64,000 nucleotides of DNA from Adiantum capillus-veneris. Lineage: Eukaryota > Streptophyta > Polypodiopsida > Polypodiales > Pteridaceae. The stretch covers positions 65,195,190 to 65,259,189 of the forward strand of contig CM043965.1 of the NCBI GenBank assembly GCA_014529385.2, read 5' to 3'. Below are positions 9,934 to 21,790 of this stretch, piece by piece. The number at the start of each line of letters is the position of its first letter. The first letter of the stretch is position 1. The position numbers and the translations under genes were made by a program. The notes beneath the pieces were generated by a model, which was not told the origin of the DNA, searched no databases, and saw only the letters and a list, made by a program, of their open reading frames with translations.

Positions 9934-11777
9934 ACATGGATCGCGATCCATGTTCCTTGTCAGATTTTTTTCTCCAAATTTTTATTGTGTGTAGACAAGG
10001 TCATGTGAAGGCTCTATACCAATTTTCAGCAAATTCTGAGGTTGAGGTACATGGATCGCGATCCATGTTCAACCACATCTGGACTTGATCTCTTAGGAGT
10101 TTGTTCTTGACTATATCCACAAACTAAATCTCAAATCTTTTTGGGTTTGGACTTGGTTTGATAGGTCAAATGGCCAATACAAGGTCTGCACTGCGGTTTT
10201 CTGTGTGTCACCTATGTTTCTCCCTTTTGACCCACATTTGCACAATTTTTTTTTCAAAACTGGACTTGGGGATATGTTTCCTTGTGTATGCACTACTAAT
10301 CTAGAAAATTTCAGGTCAAGCTGTCATTATGGGTACATGGATCACGCGTGATCCATGTTTGGAGCCCAAATTGACTTTTTTTGGTACCATCAGAATCAGC
10401 ATGATTAGGAGGTCCTATGGTATCAATTTTTTTGAAAATTGACCTTTGGATTGGAAGCTAGGTCAGTTCTGGCACTTTGTCAGAATGCTTGACGGTTCTG
10501 TGCTTTTGGACAGGTTTTTGATATCCAAATTCACTTTTGAAAATACCACTAGACTCCTGGTGATGTCCTCTAGCTATGGTGCAAATATGGTATCAGTCTG
10601 TGACAAAGGAACATGGATCGCGATCCATGTACCTACGTGTCAGAAGGTACTAAAACTTGGCACACAGCTTGTCCTTGGTCTCCTGATGCCTGCTATATGG
10701 TTTTTATGTGATTTGGACTTGTTTAGGCCAGGCAAAAGTCAATTCATAGGTCTGTTTTAGGGTTTTTACCTTGGATAGTTTATGGCACTTTTCACCTAGT
10801 TTTGGAACTTTTTTGACAAAAATTCTTTGGGGACTTTTGTTCACAATGGTCTCTGCTATAGGCTGAAAAAGTTTCTGTCCAAAAATTTCTCAAGGGTACA
10901 TGGATCGTGATCCATGTTCCACCACTTTTGGATCTGAATTTTTGGTGTACTGATAGCTTATGATGTTTATAGATTGCTCACCAAGAATTTCTAGATTTGG
11001 ATCAATTTTGCCCGACCAAAACTGACTTCTACAGTCTGCTGTAACAATTTAGAGAATGTTTTTTTTTTCCCTCTTTTGACCACTTTTTACAACTTTTTTG
11101 CATATGGTTCTTTTGGGAAAAGTGTTTGTTTATGTCTCAGCTACTTACTGCTCAAATCTCAACCAAAAAATTTCCAAAAATTTTCATGAGGTACATGGAT
11201 TGCGATCCATGTTTGATCACATTTTGACATGAAACTTGGTCAGCTTGTAGTCCATGTTATGGTGACACTATTCTCCAAATCTTTTTGAATTTGGACAACC
11301 TTTTCCTAGTCAAAAGTGAGTTTTGTGTCTGCCTTGCGGTTTTTGACTAGTTTCTGTATTTGGCTATTTTGACTAACTTTTTTCAATTTTTTGACATGGT
11401 CCCTCTTGGCAAAGTTGTTCCACTAGTTATCAGGGATGTACTTGTCAAATATCAACCCAAAATGTCAAAAAGGTACATGGATCACGATCCATGTTTGACA
11501 ACATTTTTTCATGAATTTTGTTATGTTGGTTCTTTATGCCCCGTAGAAGCCAAATCTCACCCCTTTTTGAATTTGGATCCCAAAATCTCAAGATTTGCCC
11601 AATTTTGTTTCTAAATCCCTGTGTTAGCTGTTTTTGTCCTAACAACCAATTCTGATGTGATTTTTGAGTTTTTCTTTCAAGCAAACTTGCTCAGAGCAGT
11701 TTCCCAATGATGCTCAGTGTAACTGGTCACTTTTCACCAAAAATGGTTTTTTGGGGTACATGGACCGCGATCCATGT
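9934..11777 (-). repeat. Leader array of eight 20-24 bp palindromes, about 285 bp apart
   Basis: Perfect or near-perfect copies of ACATGGATCGCGATCCATGT lie at 9934-9953, 10049-10068, 10335-10358 (24-bp variant with centre CACGCGTG), 10611-10630, 10898-10917, 11193-11212, 11475-11494 and 11758-11777. Start-to-start spacing is 115, then 286, 276, 287, 295, 282 and 283 bp. The DNA between is a much more diverged repeat, with recurring phrases such as TTTTTGAATTTGGA and AGTCAAAAGTGA. As RNA each copy would form a 10-12 bp hairpin stem. Function unknown. Confidence 0.93.
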
Positions 11778-12293
11778 TCCTCCACAGATTCTTGCCAAAC
11801 TTTCCAGATTGATTCTAGAGAGTATATTGATGCCCTAGATCCACAAATTTTTGAATTTGGATCACTTTTGAGGTCTCTACCATTAAATTTTCAGAATTTC
11901 AGAGTTATGGTCGTTTTTGCCAAAATATGGTTTTCACCCTTTTTTCCCTCAATCTTGATGGTGGTAGTTTCTACTTATCCTACTCCTAAGTACTGAAATG
12001 AAACATGAAACTAAAACAAACAAAACGATACAAAATAAATTCATAACCGAAAACGGAACAGCACTCTGAAAGCATAGAGAAAATCGGAGAATAAAATGCT
12101 TTTGGCTATCTCACTCACAACCCTCTTTACTTCTCAAGAATAGATTTAGCAAGTCCTAGACTTCTAGACTCTACCAAGCACTAAACCCCGTGTCTACCTG
12201 CTTCACTGCTAAGGTGTAAATGGAATGGAAGGAAAATCATAGAAAAAGAACGCTCTAAATACGCACTAGGTCACTCACCATCTAAGGATCATA

Positions 12294-12311
12294 TCCCCGG
12301 CAATGGCGCCA
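12294..12311 (-). promoter_or_regulatory. Primer-binding site complementary to tRNA-Asp
   Basis: The plus strand reads TCCCCGGCAATGGCGCCA, which matches the 3' end of plant tRNA-Asp (TCCCCGGCAACGGCGCCA) at 17 of 18 positions. On the minus strand it is therefore a site where tRNA-Asp would prime first-strand synthesis, one base from the LTR end at 12313. Confidence 0.85.
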
Positions 12312-12650
12312 ATGTTAGCGGGTCGCCGCAATGGACGTTTGTAGCGTAGCTTTCTGGCACTAACGTAATGTCAATTCTCAGGGAAAGTGACTCGGATGGG
12401 GCACGGAGACTCTATGAGATCGTCAATCTCACGAAGTGAACCTAGGGCATTCTAAATGGCAAGTGACCGACTCACACGGACCTTTACAAATTTCATGAAA
12501 GAATTACAACTCAAGGAATTGATCCACTACTCTGGAATCAGGGTTTACACAGAGTATTACTACACTAGCTCGAAAAACTAATAGAGTACAAATATAGTGT
12601 TCGGCTTCGTGTCCGACCAGTTGGGCGCCCGTTTGATCTGTCATCAAACA

Positions 12651-12994
12651 ACTAACCAATGGAGCTTAAAGACCTTAGGGTTAGCTTCATTGAAGACCTC
12701 CAAAGGTTAGTGTTACAAAGACTTTTTACCTTAGGTAAGCTAGGGCTGAGCTTGAGGTGGGAACCCGGCCCAAGCTTAAGGTGCTTGTCGTGCTTGCTGA
12801 CTAAGGTGCTTGACGTGCTTGCTGAATAAGGTGCTTGAGGTGCTTGTGGTAACACCACAAGCTTGGGTGGTAACACCACCCAAGATTGAGGTTCTTTGTC
12901 ATGCTTTCTAAGGTGCTTGAGGTAAGGTGTGCAAAAGTCAATCATCAATCCCTAGAAGGAGGGGGCGAGCCCTACAAGAGGGGTGATGAGACAG

Positions 12995-12996
<2 letters not shown>
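12651..12996. other. Non-coding segment beyond the LTR candidate
   Basis: No gene is recognised. It holds a local imperfect repeat of GTGCTTGAGGTGCTTG and GGTAACACCAC phrases (about 12775-12890). It may still be LTR, or belong to another element. Confidence 0.4.
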
Positions 12997-13081
<85 letters not shown>

Positions 13082-13110
13082 ACACACACACTCACACACA
13101 CACTCACACA
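12997..13110. repeat. (CA)n microsatellite
   Basis: A run of CA dinucleotides with a few CT interruptions near its end. Open frames across it are His/Thr or Val/Cys repeats and are not genes. Confidence 0.98.
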
Positions 13111-13410
13111 AGGCAAGCTTTGTACAAAGAAAGCAAAAGGGACACTTGTCAAGTTCCTCCTCATGTTGCCCTCATGGTGTGCCTAAAGCCTATTGGTTAG
13201 CTACCCAAGGGGTCCAATGGTAAATTAGTAGATTTAATTAATTGTTTTTGCATTTATCAAGTCCTCTCTCTCAAAAGGGAAGGGGGACACTTGTCCCAAG
13301 ACTAGTATGCTTGCTTGGTATGACTCTTGCTTGTGATTGGCAAGGTCTGAGTGGTCCAATGAGCTTCAAGCATGAGCTACAAGGGGGGTCAACCAAAGCA
13401 AGTAGGGGGC

Positions 13411-13768
13411 TATACTCTCCCTCCCCCCCCAGACACACACTCTCTCTCTCATTGTGTATTGTGCAAAGTCCAAGAGCTCCCTCTCCTTCTCCACCAAGCA
13501 AGTAGAGAGGTTGAGAGCCTACACCAACACTCTTGGCTATGGAATGCAAATCCAACCAAGAGCCATGATTCAATGCTTAAGCTTGAGGGGTATACTCTCC
13601 CTCCCCCCCCCCCCAGACACACACTCTCTCTCTCATTGTGTATTGTGCAAAGTCCAAGAGCTCCCTCTCCTTCTCCACCAAGCAAGTAGAGAGGTTGAGA
13701 GCCTACACCAACACTCTTGGCTATGGAATGCAAATCCAACCAAGAGCCATGATTCAATGCTTAAGCTT
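13411..13768. repeat. Tandem duplication, 180-bp unit, two copies
   Basis: TATACTCTCCCTCCCCC begins at 13411 and again at 13591, and the next 170 bp are nearly identical, ending in ATTCAATGCTTAAGCTT. The copies differ mainly in poly-C length. Such low divergence means a recent duplication. The flanks 13111-13410 and 13769-14399 hold no gene I recognise. A phrase at about 14070 (GGAGGGGGGACCG) recurs near 50075 in a probable LTR, so this may be LTR-derived. Confidence 0.9.
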
Positions 13769-14399
13769 ACCATCTTCTCCATCTTCATTACTACGCTATT
13801 ATGTATGCTAGCAAGAAGAGTGATGATAAGTAAGGAACTAATTCTTTCTCATGTGAAATGTTTCTTCTTCCTCTTCCCTACCCTCATTCCCTTCTAGCTC
13901 TCTCCACCTTCAAAGGTGTTTGAGGTCTTGGGACTGAGGCTTGGGATAGTTAATTATTTCCACAAATTTTATGTTATGCTCGTGATGCATGAAGCTTTCC
14001 ATCTTCATTGCATCACATAGGTCACAAGGAACACAAAGATTGTATTGTAACAAGTTTGTCTTGATGGGAGGGGGGACCGGCTCCACATAAATCCGGTCCT
14101 CAACTATTGTCATGTTCTCTAAACTCTCTCTGTTGAAAAATTATTGTTCATGCCAAGTGAACTAATGCTATGTTTATGTTGCTACCATCAATTAAGTCCA
14201 CCCACTATTCTCTCAAAGTAATTTTCCAACAGTAATTTCTCTAATTTTTGCTACTCTCAAAGTTAATAGGCCATTTCCATTACAGTCAGGGTCATGATAG
14301 ATGTGACTCTGCCATACAAAACTTTGTGAACTATGCTCTTGTTAAGAAAGTAAAGCGTTCTCAACAACCAAGTGGTCACCAATATGTTGTCTCCATGGT

Positions 14400-15572
14400 G
14401 CATGGCAAAGACAAGAAGATATGGGATACTCTTGTATCAATTTGAAAGTTGAGATACAAGGGTATAAAGATACAATTGACTTCCAAATTATGAATATGGA
14501 TTGTGTGGACTTGGTTTCGGAAGGGAATGGTTGTGGGGACTAGGACCTTCTTTGAAACGGAGTTACAAAAAAAACTCAATAAAATTTGAAAAAGAAGGTA
14601 AAAAGTTTGTTATACAAGGTGAGGATGATGTACATAACTAGTCCTTTAATATGTTCTCTTGAGTTGAAAAAGCTTGTAAATATAAGTTCTTGTGATATAT
14701 ATATGCTTTGATGTCAATCTACTGCAAATGAGGAATCTGATGTGGCCATGAAAGACCAAGTTTCTTACTCATCTTTGTCTTCTTGTAGTGATTATGAAAG
14801 CGATTTAAAGTTCTTGCTAGAAGAGTTTAAAGATGTTTTTCTTATTGACTTGCCAAAGGGTTTGCCTCCTAAAAGAGGTGAAGTAGATCATGCTATTAAT
14901 TTAGTTAAAGATGAAAAGACTGTCTGTAAACCACCTTATAGATTAGGCCAAACATAACACTTCAAAGTCAAAAGGCAATTGTAAGACTATGTAGATAAAG
15001 CTTTCATTAAACCTAGCAATTCTCCATGGGCTTTGCCAATATTATTGGTGAAAATAGAACATGGTTCTATGCGACTTTGTGTCAACTATAGAGCACTAAA
15101 TAATCTCACAGTCAAGAATTGATTCCCTATTGCAAGAATTGAAGTTTTTTTTGTTCAGTTAGAGGGAGCCAAGTATTTTACCAAGGTCAACTTACGATCA
15201 GGCTATCATCAAGTTAGAACAAGGGATGAAGATGTGGCAAAAACAACCTTTAAGACTAGATGTGGGCATCTTGAGTTTTTGATAATGTCTTTTGGGCTTA
15301 CGAATGCACCAACTACCTTTACAAAATTGATGAATAGTGTTCTATGGTCCTATATAGGCAAATTTTTAATAGTCTTTCTTGATAATATCCTCATCTATGG
15401 TTGTAATCAAGAGGAGCATTTAGAACATTTTAAAAAGGTGTTCCATTTGCTCAGAGAAAATTTTCTTTATTCAAAGGAATCTAAATGTGAATTCTTGCTG
15501 AAGAAGTGAATATCTTGGTCATATCATTTATAAATATGGAATAAAGATGGATCTAAAGAAATTTCAAGCTAT
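14400..15572 (+). pseudogene. pol: Ty3/gypsy protease-RT fragment
   Basis: From about 14410 the DNA reads, in broken frames, as the end of a retropepsin region (KFEKEGKKFVIQGE near 14586), then the linker FKDVFLIDLPKGLPPKRGEVDH (14830-14890), then [49 protein letters not shown] and FLDNILIYG at about 15375. The catalytic pair D-D has become D-N, a G-to-A change. Stops include TAA at 14955. It ends about 15572, abutting copia sequence with no terminal features, so it is a truncated fragment. Confidence 0.9.
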
Positions 15573-17826
15573 TTTACTGTCATGATGCATGTATGTCAGT
15601 TGCTGCAGATGCTCATGTGTGGTACTTTGACAATGATGCTACAAAGCACATTACCTCTCATCGTGACTTGTTTACCTCTCATAAGGATGTCTCTCATGGG
15701 AATTCAGTCACTTGTGCCAACAATGCGTCTTATCCAGTTAAGGGAGTTGGAAAGATTGTGCTAATTGCTATGAATGGCAGATCTTTCACACTTGTTGTGA
15801 TGCACTTTATGTGCCCGGGTTAAAAAAGAACCTTCTGTCTGTATCTACACTTTCTAGACTTGGTCATGCTATCAAATTTATGGATGATAGATGTACAGTT
15901 CATGATCTTAATTTTGGTGATGAGATTATTGCATCAGGCATTTTATGATGTAGGCTGTATAAGCTCACGTTGTATGACAAGTGTGGGCATAAATTTTCAA
16001 AAGCAGTTGTGGACTCTAAGGCTATTTCAAATGAAAAACTTTGGCATGCATGTTTTGGGCATTTGAGTTTTGTCAGTTTGCTGTGTTTGCAAAAATATGA
16101 TATGGTTGCATCTTTGCTGCCTCTTGAAGCACCTATGAAGCAAGGTTTGTGAAGGTTGTATTTTGGGTAAGATGCAGCGTTTGAAGTTTTCAAAGGATGG
16201 TTCAATTAGGGCTACATGAAGGTTGCAACTTGTGCCTATTGATGTTAGTGGGCCCATGCAAACTCCGTCCTTGGGCAATTACCTTTACTTTGTGACTTTC
16301 ATTGATGATTACTCTAGGCATGCATGGGTATATCCGCTTAGAGCAAAGTCTGAAGTGTTTATGTGATTCAATCAATTTTTGGCTATAGTTGAAAATGTCT
16401 CTAAATATACTATAGGCACCCTCTGTTTCGATCGAGGGGGGTGTATATATCTCATGAATTTAATGCATTTCTAGCTAGTCGTGGGATAAAACACGAATGT
16501 ACAGTGACATATACACCTTAGCAAAATGGTGTTAATGAGAGGAAAAACAAGTCGCTTACGGAGATGGCATGATGTATGGTCAAGAGTCAAGATTTGCCAC
16601 ATTCGCTTTAATTTGAGTCTATCATGTGTACCACTTATGTACTTAATAGGTGTCCTACAAAAGCTTTGCAATCTATGACTACCTATGAAGCATGGCATGA
16701 TAGAAAGCCATCTATTGATCATATGCAAGTTTTTGGTCATTTGGATTATGCTTTGGTGCCATAAACGCAGCGTACAAAATTGGATGATAAGGCTATCAAA
16801 TGTATTTTTGTTGGATATAGTGCTGAAAACAAAGCTTATAGGTTGTACCATCCACAAACAAAGCGTATCTTGGTTTCACATGATGTTGTGTTTGTGGAAG
16901 ATTCTGTTCAGCCTTTGTTGTCATGTACTAGAGATAGTAATGTATGCTCAAATGACATTTATGATAGTTTGCTACCTCTTTTCACTAGTGGAAGCTCACA
17001 TGTAAATTCAAATGAAACAAATGTACAACCTATGAGGTTTTTTGAAAATGTTACATATCAATCAATTTCTGATGCAGATGTACATGATGTACTTGATGAG
17101 GAAAGGGTTGAAAATGAGCAGGCTAGAGGTATGTCAAAATGGCTACTGCATACTTTGCGTGATTGTAAATTGGATGCATCTTTGTCTAGTTGTACTAATT
17201 CAGGTTCTTGCCATGCATCTTATGCATCAAATTGTTATAATTTGGATGTTACTATCTTATGTGATGTAGAGGAATCTTTGTCTTTTGATGAAGCACACAA
17301 TCCTAAAAAATAGATGGCTACCATGCAATCAAAATATAATGCACTTATAGAAAATGACACATGGACTTTATGTGATTTGCCTCCTGGCAAAAAGGCCATT
17401 GGTATGAAGTGGGTTTACAAGTTGAAATGCAAGCCGGATGGTGGGATTGATCGCTATAAGGCTTGACTTGTTGTAAAAGGCTAAAAAAAACACATAGATT
17501 ATGAAGAGACTTTTGCTCCCACTTGTCATATGACTACTGTGCATTTTCTATGTGCATTGGTAGCTCATTTTGGTTGGGATATATATCAATCAGACGTTGT
17601 TTCTTCTTTCTTGAATGGTAACATATTTGAGGAAGTTTATGTAACACAACGTCACGATTTTGTCAAGAAAGGACAAGAGGATAAAGTGTGCAAATGTAAG
17701 AAAACTTTATATGGGTTGAAGCAATCTCCTTGTGCTTGGTATGAGAAGGCTGACGCTCATTTGGTCAAATGTGGCTTTTGTAATTATCCAACAAAAATCA
17801 CTTTGTATGTAAAGCGTGAGGGAAAT
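15573..17826 (+). pseudogene. pol: Ty1/copia gag-pol fragment (protease, integrase, partial RT)
   Basis: Reads as copia in standard order. Protease: WYFDNDATKHITS at about 15620, where relatives have D-S-G, so only the Asp remains. GAG-pre-integrase: LWHACFGHLS. Integrase: PIDVSGPM, TFIDDYSRHAWVY, CFDRGGVYIS, NGVNERKNKSL. Then the post-integrase segment KLDDKAIKCIFVGYS, and RT: GMKWVYKLK, HIDYEETFAP, DVVSSFLNG, LYGLKQSPCAWY. It stops abruptly near 17826 before the catalytic box, where a minus-strand gypsy begins. Many stops lie where relatives have Arg or Gln (for example TYTP-stop-QNG, YKA-stop-LV). Long open pieces include 16780-17313 and 17530-17830. No LTRs are seen. Confidence 0.92.
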
Positions 17827-19929
17827 CCAAAAATGAAATCCATGGGTATACTTTCCCATGGGGAATCAAAACTGAAGCAAGCCATGCTATTTTCCTCTAT
17901 CATACTTTTTCTATTGACATACAATGCATTTGGCAACATAGTCTGGTATGTCCGCCTTCATTGTTGGCCAATAAAAGTACATCTCCACTCACGTGAGAGT
18001 AGATTAAATCCCTCTATGTCCCGCATAAGGTGGAACATGAGATTCGTACATAACCTTTTCACGTAAACTACGTGTAGCGCATAGCCTATTGCCATAGAGA
18101 AGATAACCATCTCACACATTGTATGCTTCCTCTTTCTTTCCTAGTGCAATGCTTGACATTACACCTTTGAAGTCTAGATCCATAGCGTATTCAACTATCA
18201 TAGAGGATAGATCATTGTGAGTAGCTATTGATACAACATTTACTTTTTGCTTTTGTGAAAGTACATCGACCACTTGGTTGTGCTGACTAGCTATGTGAGC
18301 ATTTTCCCACCTCATTTGCTTATCAGTTAATTTAGTTTGCATCAAAAATTATTTAAGACTTTGATGATCTGTGCACAAAGTAAATGGAGTGGCATACGAG
18401 ATAATGCTTCCAAGCATCTAGGGCATGTAAGATAGCTAACAACTATGCTTTTATATATGCCTAAATTATTTTCTTGGTCATCCACTCTCCTACTCTCATA
18501 TGCTATGGCATGCCTTTCTTGAAGCAAAACAACTCCAAGATATTGTCCACAAGTATCACACTAGACTTCAAAAGGCTATGAAAGGTTTGGTAATATTAGC
18601 ACCACTTGAGAGGTAGGCCTTGCCTTTAAAATTTCAAAATCTTTTATTTTGCAGTCTATACAAATTTAACATTCTCCTTAGTCACATCGTACAATGGCCA
18701 TATTATGAATGATAAATTTTTTATGAAGCATCTACAATATGCACACATTCCTATAAAGCTTCTCAATTCATGTAGATTCATTGGTATAGGCCATCCTTTT
18801 ATCGCCTCCAACTTTTCAGGGTCCATTCAATTCCCTGCTTGAGGGATAATTTGACCTAAATATTGAATTTCTTTCAAGAAATAAATCACTTTTCTTTTTA
18901 TTAATGTAAAGCTTATTGTCTCTCAAAACTTGAAATATTACCTAAAGATGTTGCTTATGTTCCTCAATAGACTTTGAGTAGATGATAATGTCATCAAAGA
19001 ACACTCCCATGAAGGTAGAATTAGGTCTAAAGAGCCTTTCCATTTTTTGATTAAAGGTAGCTGACGCATTGGTAACTCCAAAAGGGAGTACCAAGAATTT
19101 ATATAATCCAAAGGTTGTAAGAAAGGCCATCTTATGAATATTTTTAGGCACTATCCTTATCTGTTGATAGCCAATTTTGAGATCTATTATACTAATGTAG
19201 GTAGACCCTTGTAGCTTATCAAATAAATCTTCTATCTTGGGAATAGGAAATATATTCTTTATGGTTATCCAATTAAGCGCTTGATACTCCACCCACAATC
19301 TATAAGTACCATATTTCTTTTGTACTTGTAGAATGGGTGAACAAAATGGAGACGAAGGGGCCTGACCATCCATCTTTCCACAAAATCGTTAACTTGCCTC
19401 ATAATCTCTTCTTGTTGAGCTAGTGAGACTCGATAAGGAGGCTTATTCGGAGGTGAGCTACTAGGTAGAAATTCTATGAAATGATCATCTTGTCCCCGTT
19501 TAGGAGGTAGCTCCTTGGGAATGTCATCCCTAAACACATCTTAAAATTGATTTAGTAACCTAGAGAATTTTAACTCCTCGTTAGTTTCATTTTCAGCTTA
19601 ATTAGGAAGACATGCATCTCTCTTAGACTCTTTGAAAAAAACCACGTAACAAGAAAGAGAGCTTTTCATAGTTTGTCTAAACTTTGAGTCTATACAAGAG
19701 GTATAATATTTCCCACACTCTTTACATCAAGTACAACATCCTTGCCTTGATAGGAAAAGAGGACTTTTCTCTCAGGAAACGTCGTAGTGGCAGTCGTGCA
19801 ATCAAACCGTGGTGCCCCTAGGATAACATCTTCATGCTTGAGCGGAGAGATGAAGAAATAGTTTTTATCAACATAGCTTTGGCTTAAAGCAAGGGATGGT
19901 GGTACAAATTTGGTTGTCCTTGGCACCAC
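17826..19929 (-). pseudogene. pol: Ty3/gypsy protease-RT-RNase H-zinc finger fragment
   Basis: On the minus strand: retropepsin C-terminal part (HEDVILGAPRFDC, 19929-19690); FRDDIPKELPPKRGQDDH (from 19537); RT 19373-18942 with FGVTNASATFN and an intact FFDDIIIYSKS catalytic box; RNase H with CDTCGQYLGVVLLQE and AYESRR (18600-18342); LTDKQMRWENA and VVDVLSQKQK (18345-18112); and an HHCC zinc module (PPYAGHRG, AKCIVCQ) running to about 17830. The integrase core is missing, cut at the junction with copia. Several stops and frameshifts are present. It is a different family from the gypsy at 14.4 kb. Confidence 0.9.
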
Positions 19930-20339
19930 CTAGGCTTGGTGGGTTCCTGAGTAGAACAGAGGGCAAAAAGGAAATAAATGAGAAAAATCAAATGCAAAAT
20001 TCTAAGAGGTTTTTTACTTTAGTCTTGTTTTTTGAAACATCCTATAACAGATCGGTGTTCCATTGGAAATGAAAAATGAGGATGATGTGTTGCCACGTAC
20101 TACTTGTCACCGACAATTGCCTCTGCATATAAGTATCACAAGTGAAACTAGGGATTTGGTGACTTCCTTTTGGAAATTTGAGATGAGAATTGTACCTTTA
20201 AAAAAAGGATATTTGCAAGCATGGGATTGACGCAAAATGTGTCATCAAACATCCCATACATCTTCTAGATGACTCTTAGGTAATATGTTTATCGTACAAT
20301 GAAATCCTTGGTGGCCTTGGTTTCTATTGGAATAGTGCT
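19930..20339. other. Segment without recognised features
   Basis: AT-rich sequence between the gypsy fragment and the palindrome array. I see no reading frame, repeat or terminal motif worth naming. Confidence 0.5.
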
Positions 20340-21780
20340 CGCAAAATTTGTAGTCTTTAGGCGACATTCAGGTTTGGTTGTACAATACCAAATTGGTATT
20401 TTATTTTGCCAAAAATCACTCTAGGCCAAACAATACCAGTTTGGTACTTTTTGGGAAACGATCACTGTAGGTACCATTTCCCAGCTCCATAGTACCAATT
20501 TGGTGCTTCTTTGGATTTTGCATTGTTCCCAAGAGGATGCACAATAAAATTTTTTGGTTGCAATGCCCAAAATTATGGATGCACATTTTCAATTTGGTAC
20601 TTTTGATTTCCATCCACACTTGGTAGGGTAATACTCAATCAAGTTTTGGAAACAAATTTGGTGTCTTCAACATATCTTGCAAAGTACCAAACTAGAGAGA
20701 TTGTACCAATTTTGGCTCTTTTCTATATCTAGTTCCCCATTTGGTACTCTGGATCCAGTTTGTAATTATATAATATACAGAAAAGTACCCAATTTGGTAC
20801 TATGGAGGTTACTTAAGGTGTGTCTGCATACTACCTAAGAGGATACACAGTAACAATTTGATACTTTTGGAAACTTCTTGCTCTCAAATTGGATTTTTAG
20901 TGCTTTTAGTGTTACCTGCAAAGTACCAAAAAAGATGCATGATACCAATTTTGAAGCTTTTTGGAAAAATGGAAAGTGCTCCATTTGGTACTACTGATCC
21001 AAATTGGCATTATGCAATGTGTAAAAAACTTCTTGTTTGGTACTATGAAGCGTAAAGAAATGTACCCAATTTGGTACTATGCAAGGTGCTTTGAGTTTTC
21101 TTGCATAGCACCTTAGAGATTCAAAGTCTCAATTTGATACTTTTGGGCATCACTCACACTTGGTAGTATAATACCAAACTAGGTTTGGAAACAGATTTGA
21201 TGCCTTTAGAGTATCTTGCAGCATACCAAACTAGATACATAGTACCAAAATTGGCACTTTTCTCTACCCAAAAAATCCAGCTTAGTACTAGGGGTCTAGT
21301 TTGGTACTATGCAGTTTACATAAAAGTACCAAATTGGGTACTATGCAGAGTGCGTGCATGGAACCTTAGTGGATCCATAGTACCAAATTTGGTACTTTTA
21401 TGTAGTTTGTTACTATAAACGGTGTTGTTAGTGTGCCTACATAGTACCTTAGGGGACCCATAGTACTAAATTTGGTGCTTTTAAGTAGCACAATACCAAA
21501 GATTATATGCAATTTAATTCTTTTGGACACTAATCATTGTAGGTAGTATAGTTCTAAAAATAGAGTATTTGCTTTTAGAGGTCTTGCATAGGTTACATAT
21601 AGAACCAAAGTTGGTGCTTTTCTGCACCCAATATGGTACTATAGCCTGATGCAGTACCATGCCAAATTTGGTATTCTAGACTCAGTTGGTGGTTTATTGT
21701 ACCAAATTTGGTACTGTAAACTGCTTTGGTGCTTTACTCTTTTTTTTGTAATATTATGAGCTCTAACGTGGATCATTTTT
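20340..21780. repeat. Degenerate array of AGTACCAAATTTGGTACT-type palindromes
   Basis: Dozens of copies or half-copies of a palindromic motif, for example perfect AGTACCAAATTTGGTACT at 21379-21396 and GTACCAAATTTGGTAC at 21699-21714, with variants every 30-120 bp. Companion phrases such as CATAGTACCTTAG recur. A splice-acceptor-like TTTGTTTATAG ends at 21790, directly before the transposase-like frame, so part of the array may be intronic. The same motif recurs at 23.7-24.3 kb and 34.4-35.7 kb. It could be a transposase-binding subterminal array. Confidence 0.85.
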
Positions 21781-21790
21781 TGTTTATAGG

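Larger units (their letters stand above)
9700..12650 (-). mobile_element. 5' end (leader and LTR) of a minus-strand tRNA-Asp-primed LTR retrotransposon
   Basis: A primer-binding site at 12294-12311 is followed on the high-coordinate side by TGTTAGCGGG (12313), the expected LTR terminus in minus orientation. Lower coordinates hold a leader of at least 2.5 kb without gag. The body seems lost where the Penelope-like element begins. The outer LTR edge is uncertain: TCAAACA at 12650 is a candidate, since a minus-strand TATA-like CTATATTT lies near 12592-12599. No second LTR or target duplication was found. Confidence 0.6.

Noticed and set aside
9934-11777. CRISPR-like repeat-spacer array
   Set aside because: The repeats are palindromic but 285 bp apart, the spacers are themselves repetitive, and the context is a eukaryotic retrotransposon.
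12294-12311. A tRNA-Asp gene end
   Set aside because: Only the last 18 bases match; there is no anticodon or D-arm upstream, and an LTR terminus lies next to it. It is a primer-binding site. The same applies to 46668-46685.
12952-13200. Open frames of poly-His/Thr and poly-Val/Cys
   Set aside because: They are translations of the (CA)n microsatellite on either strand.
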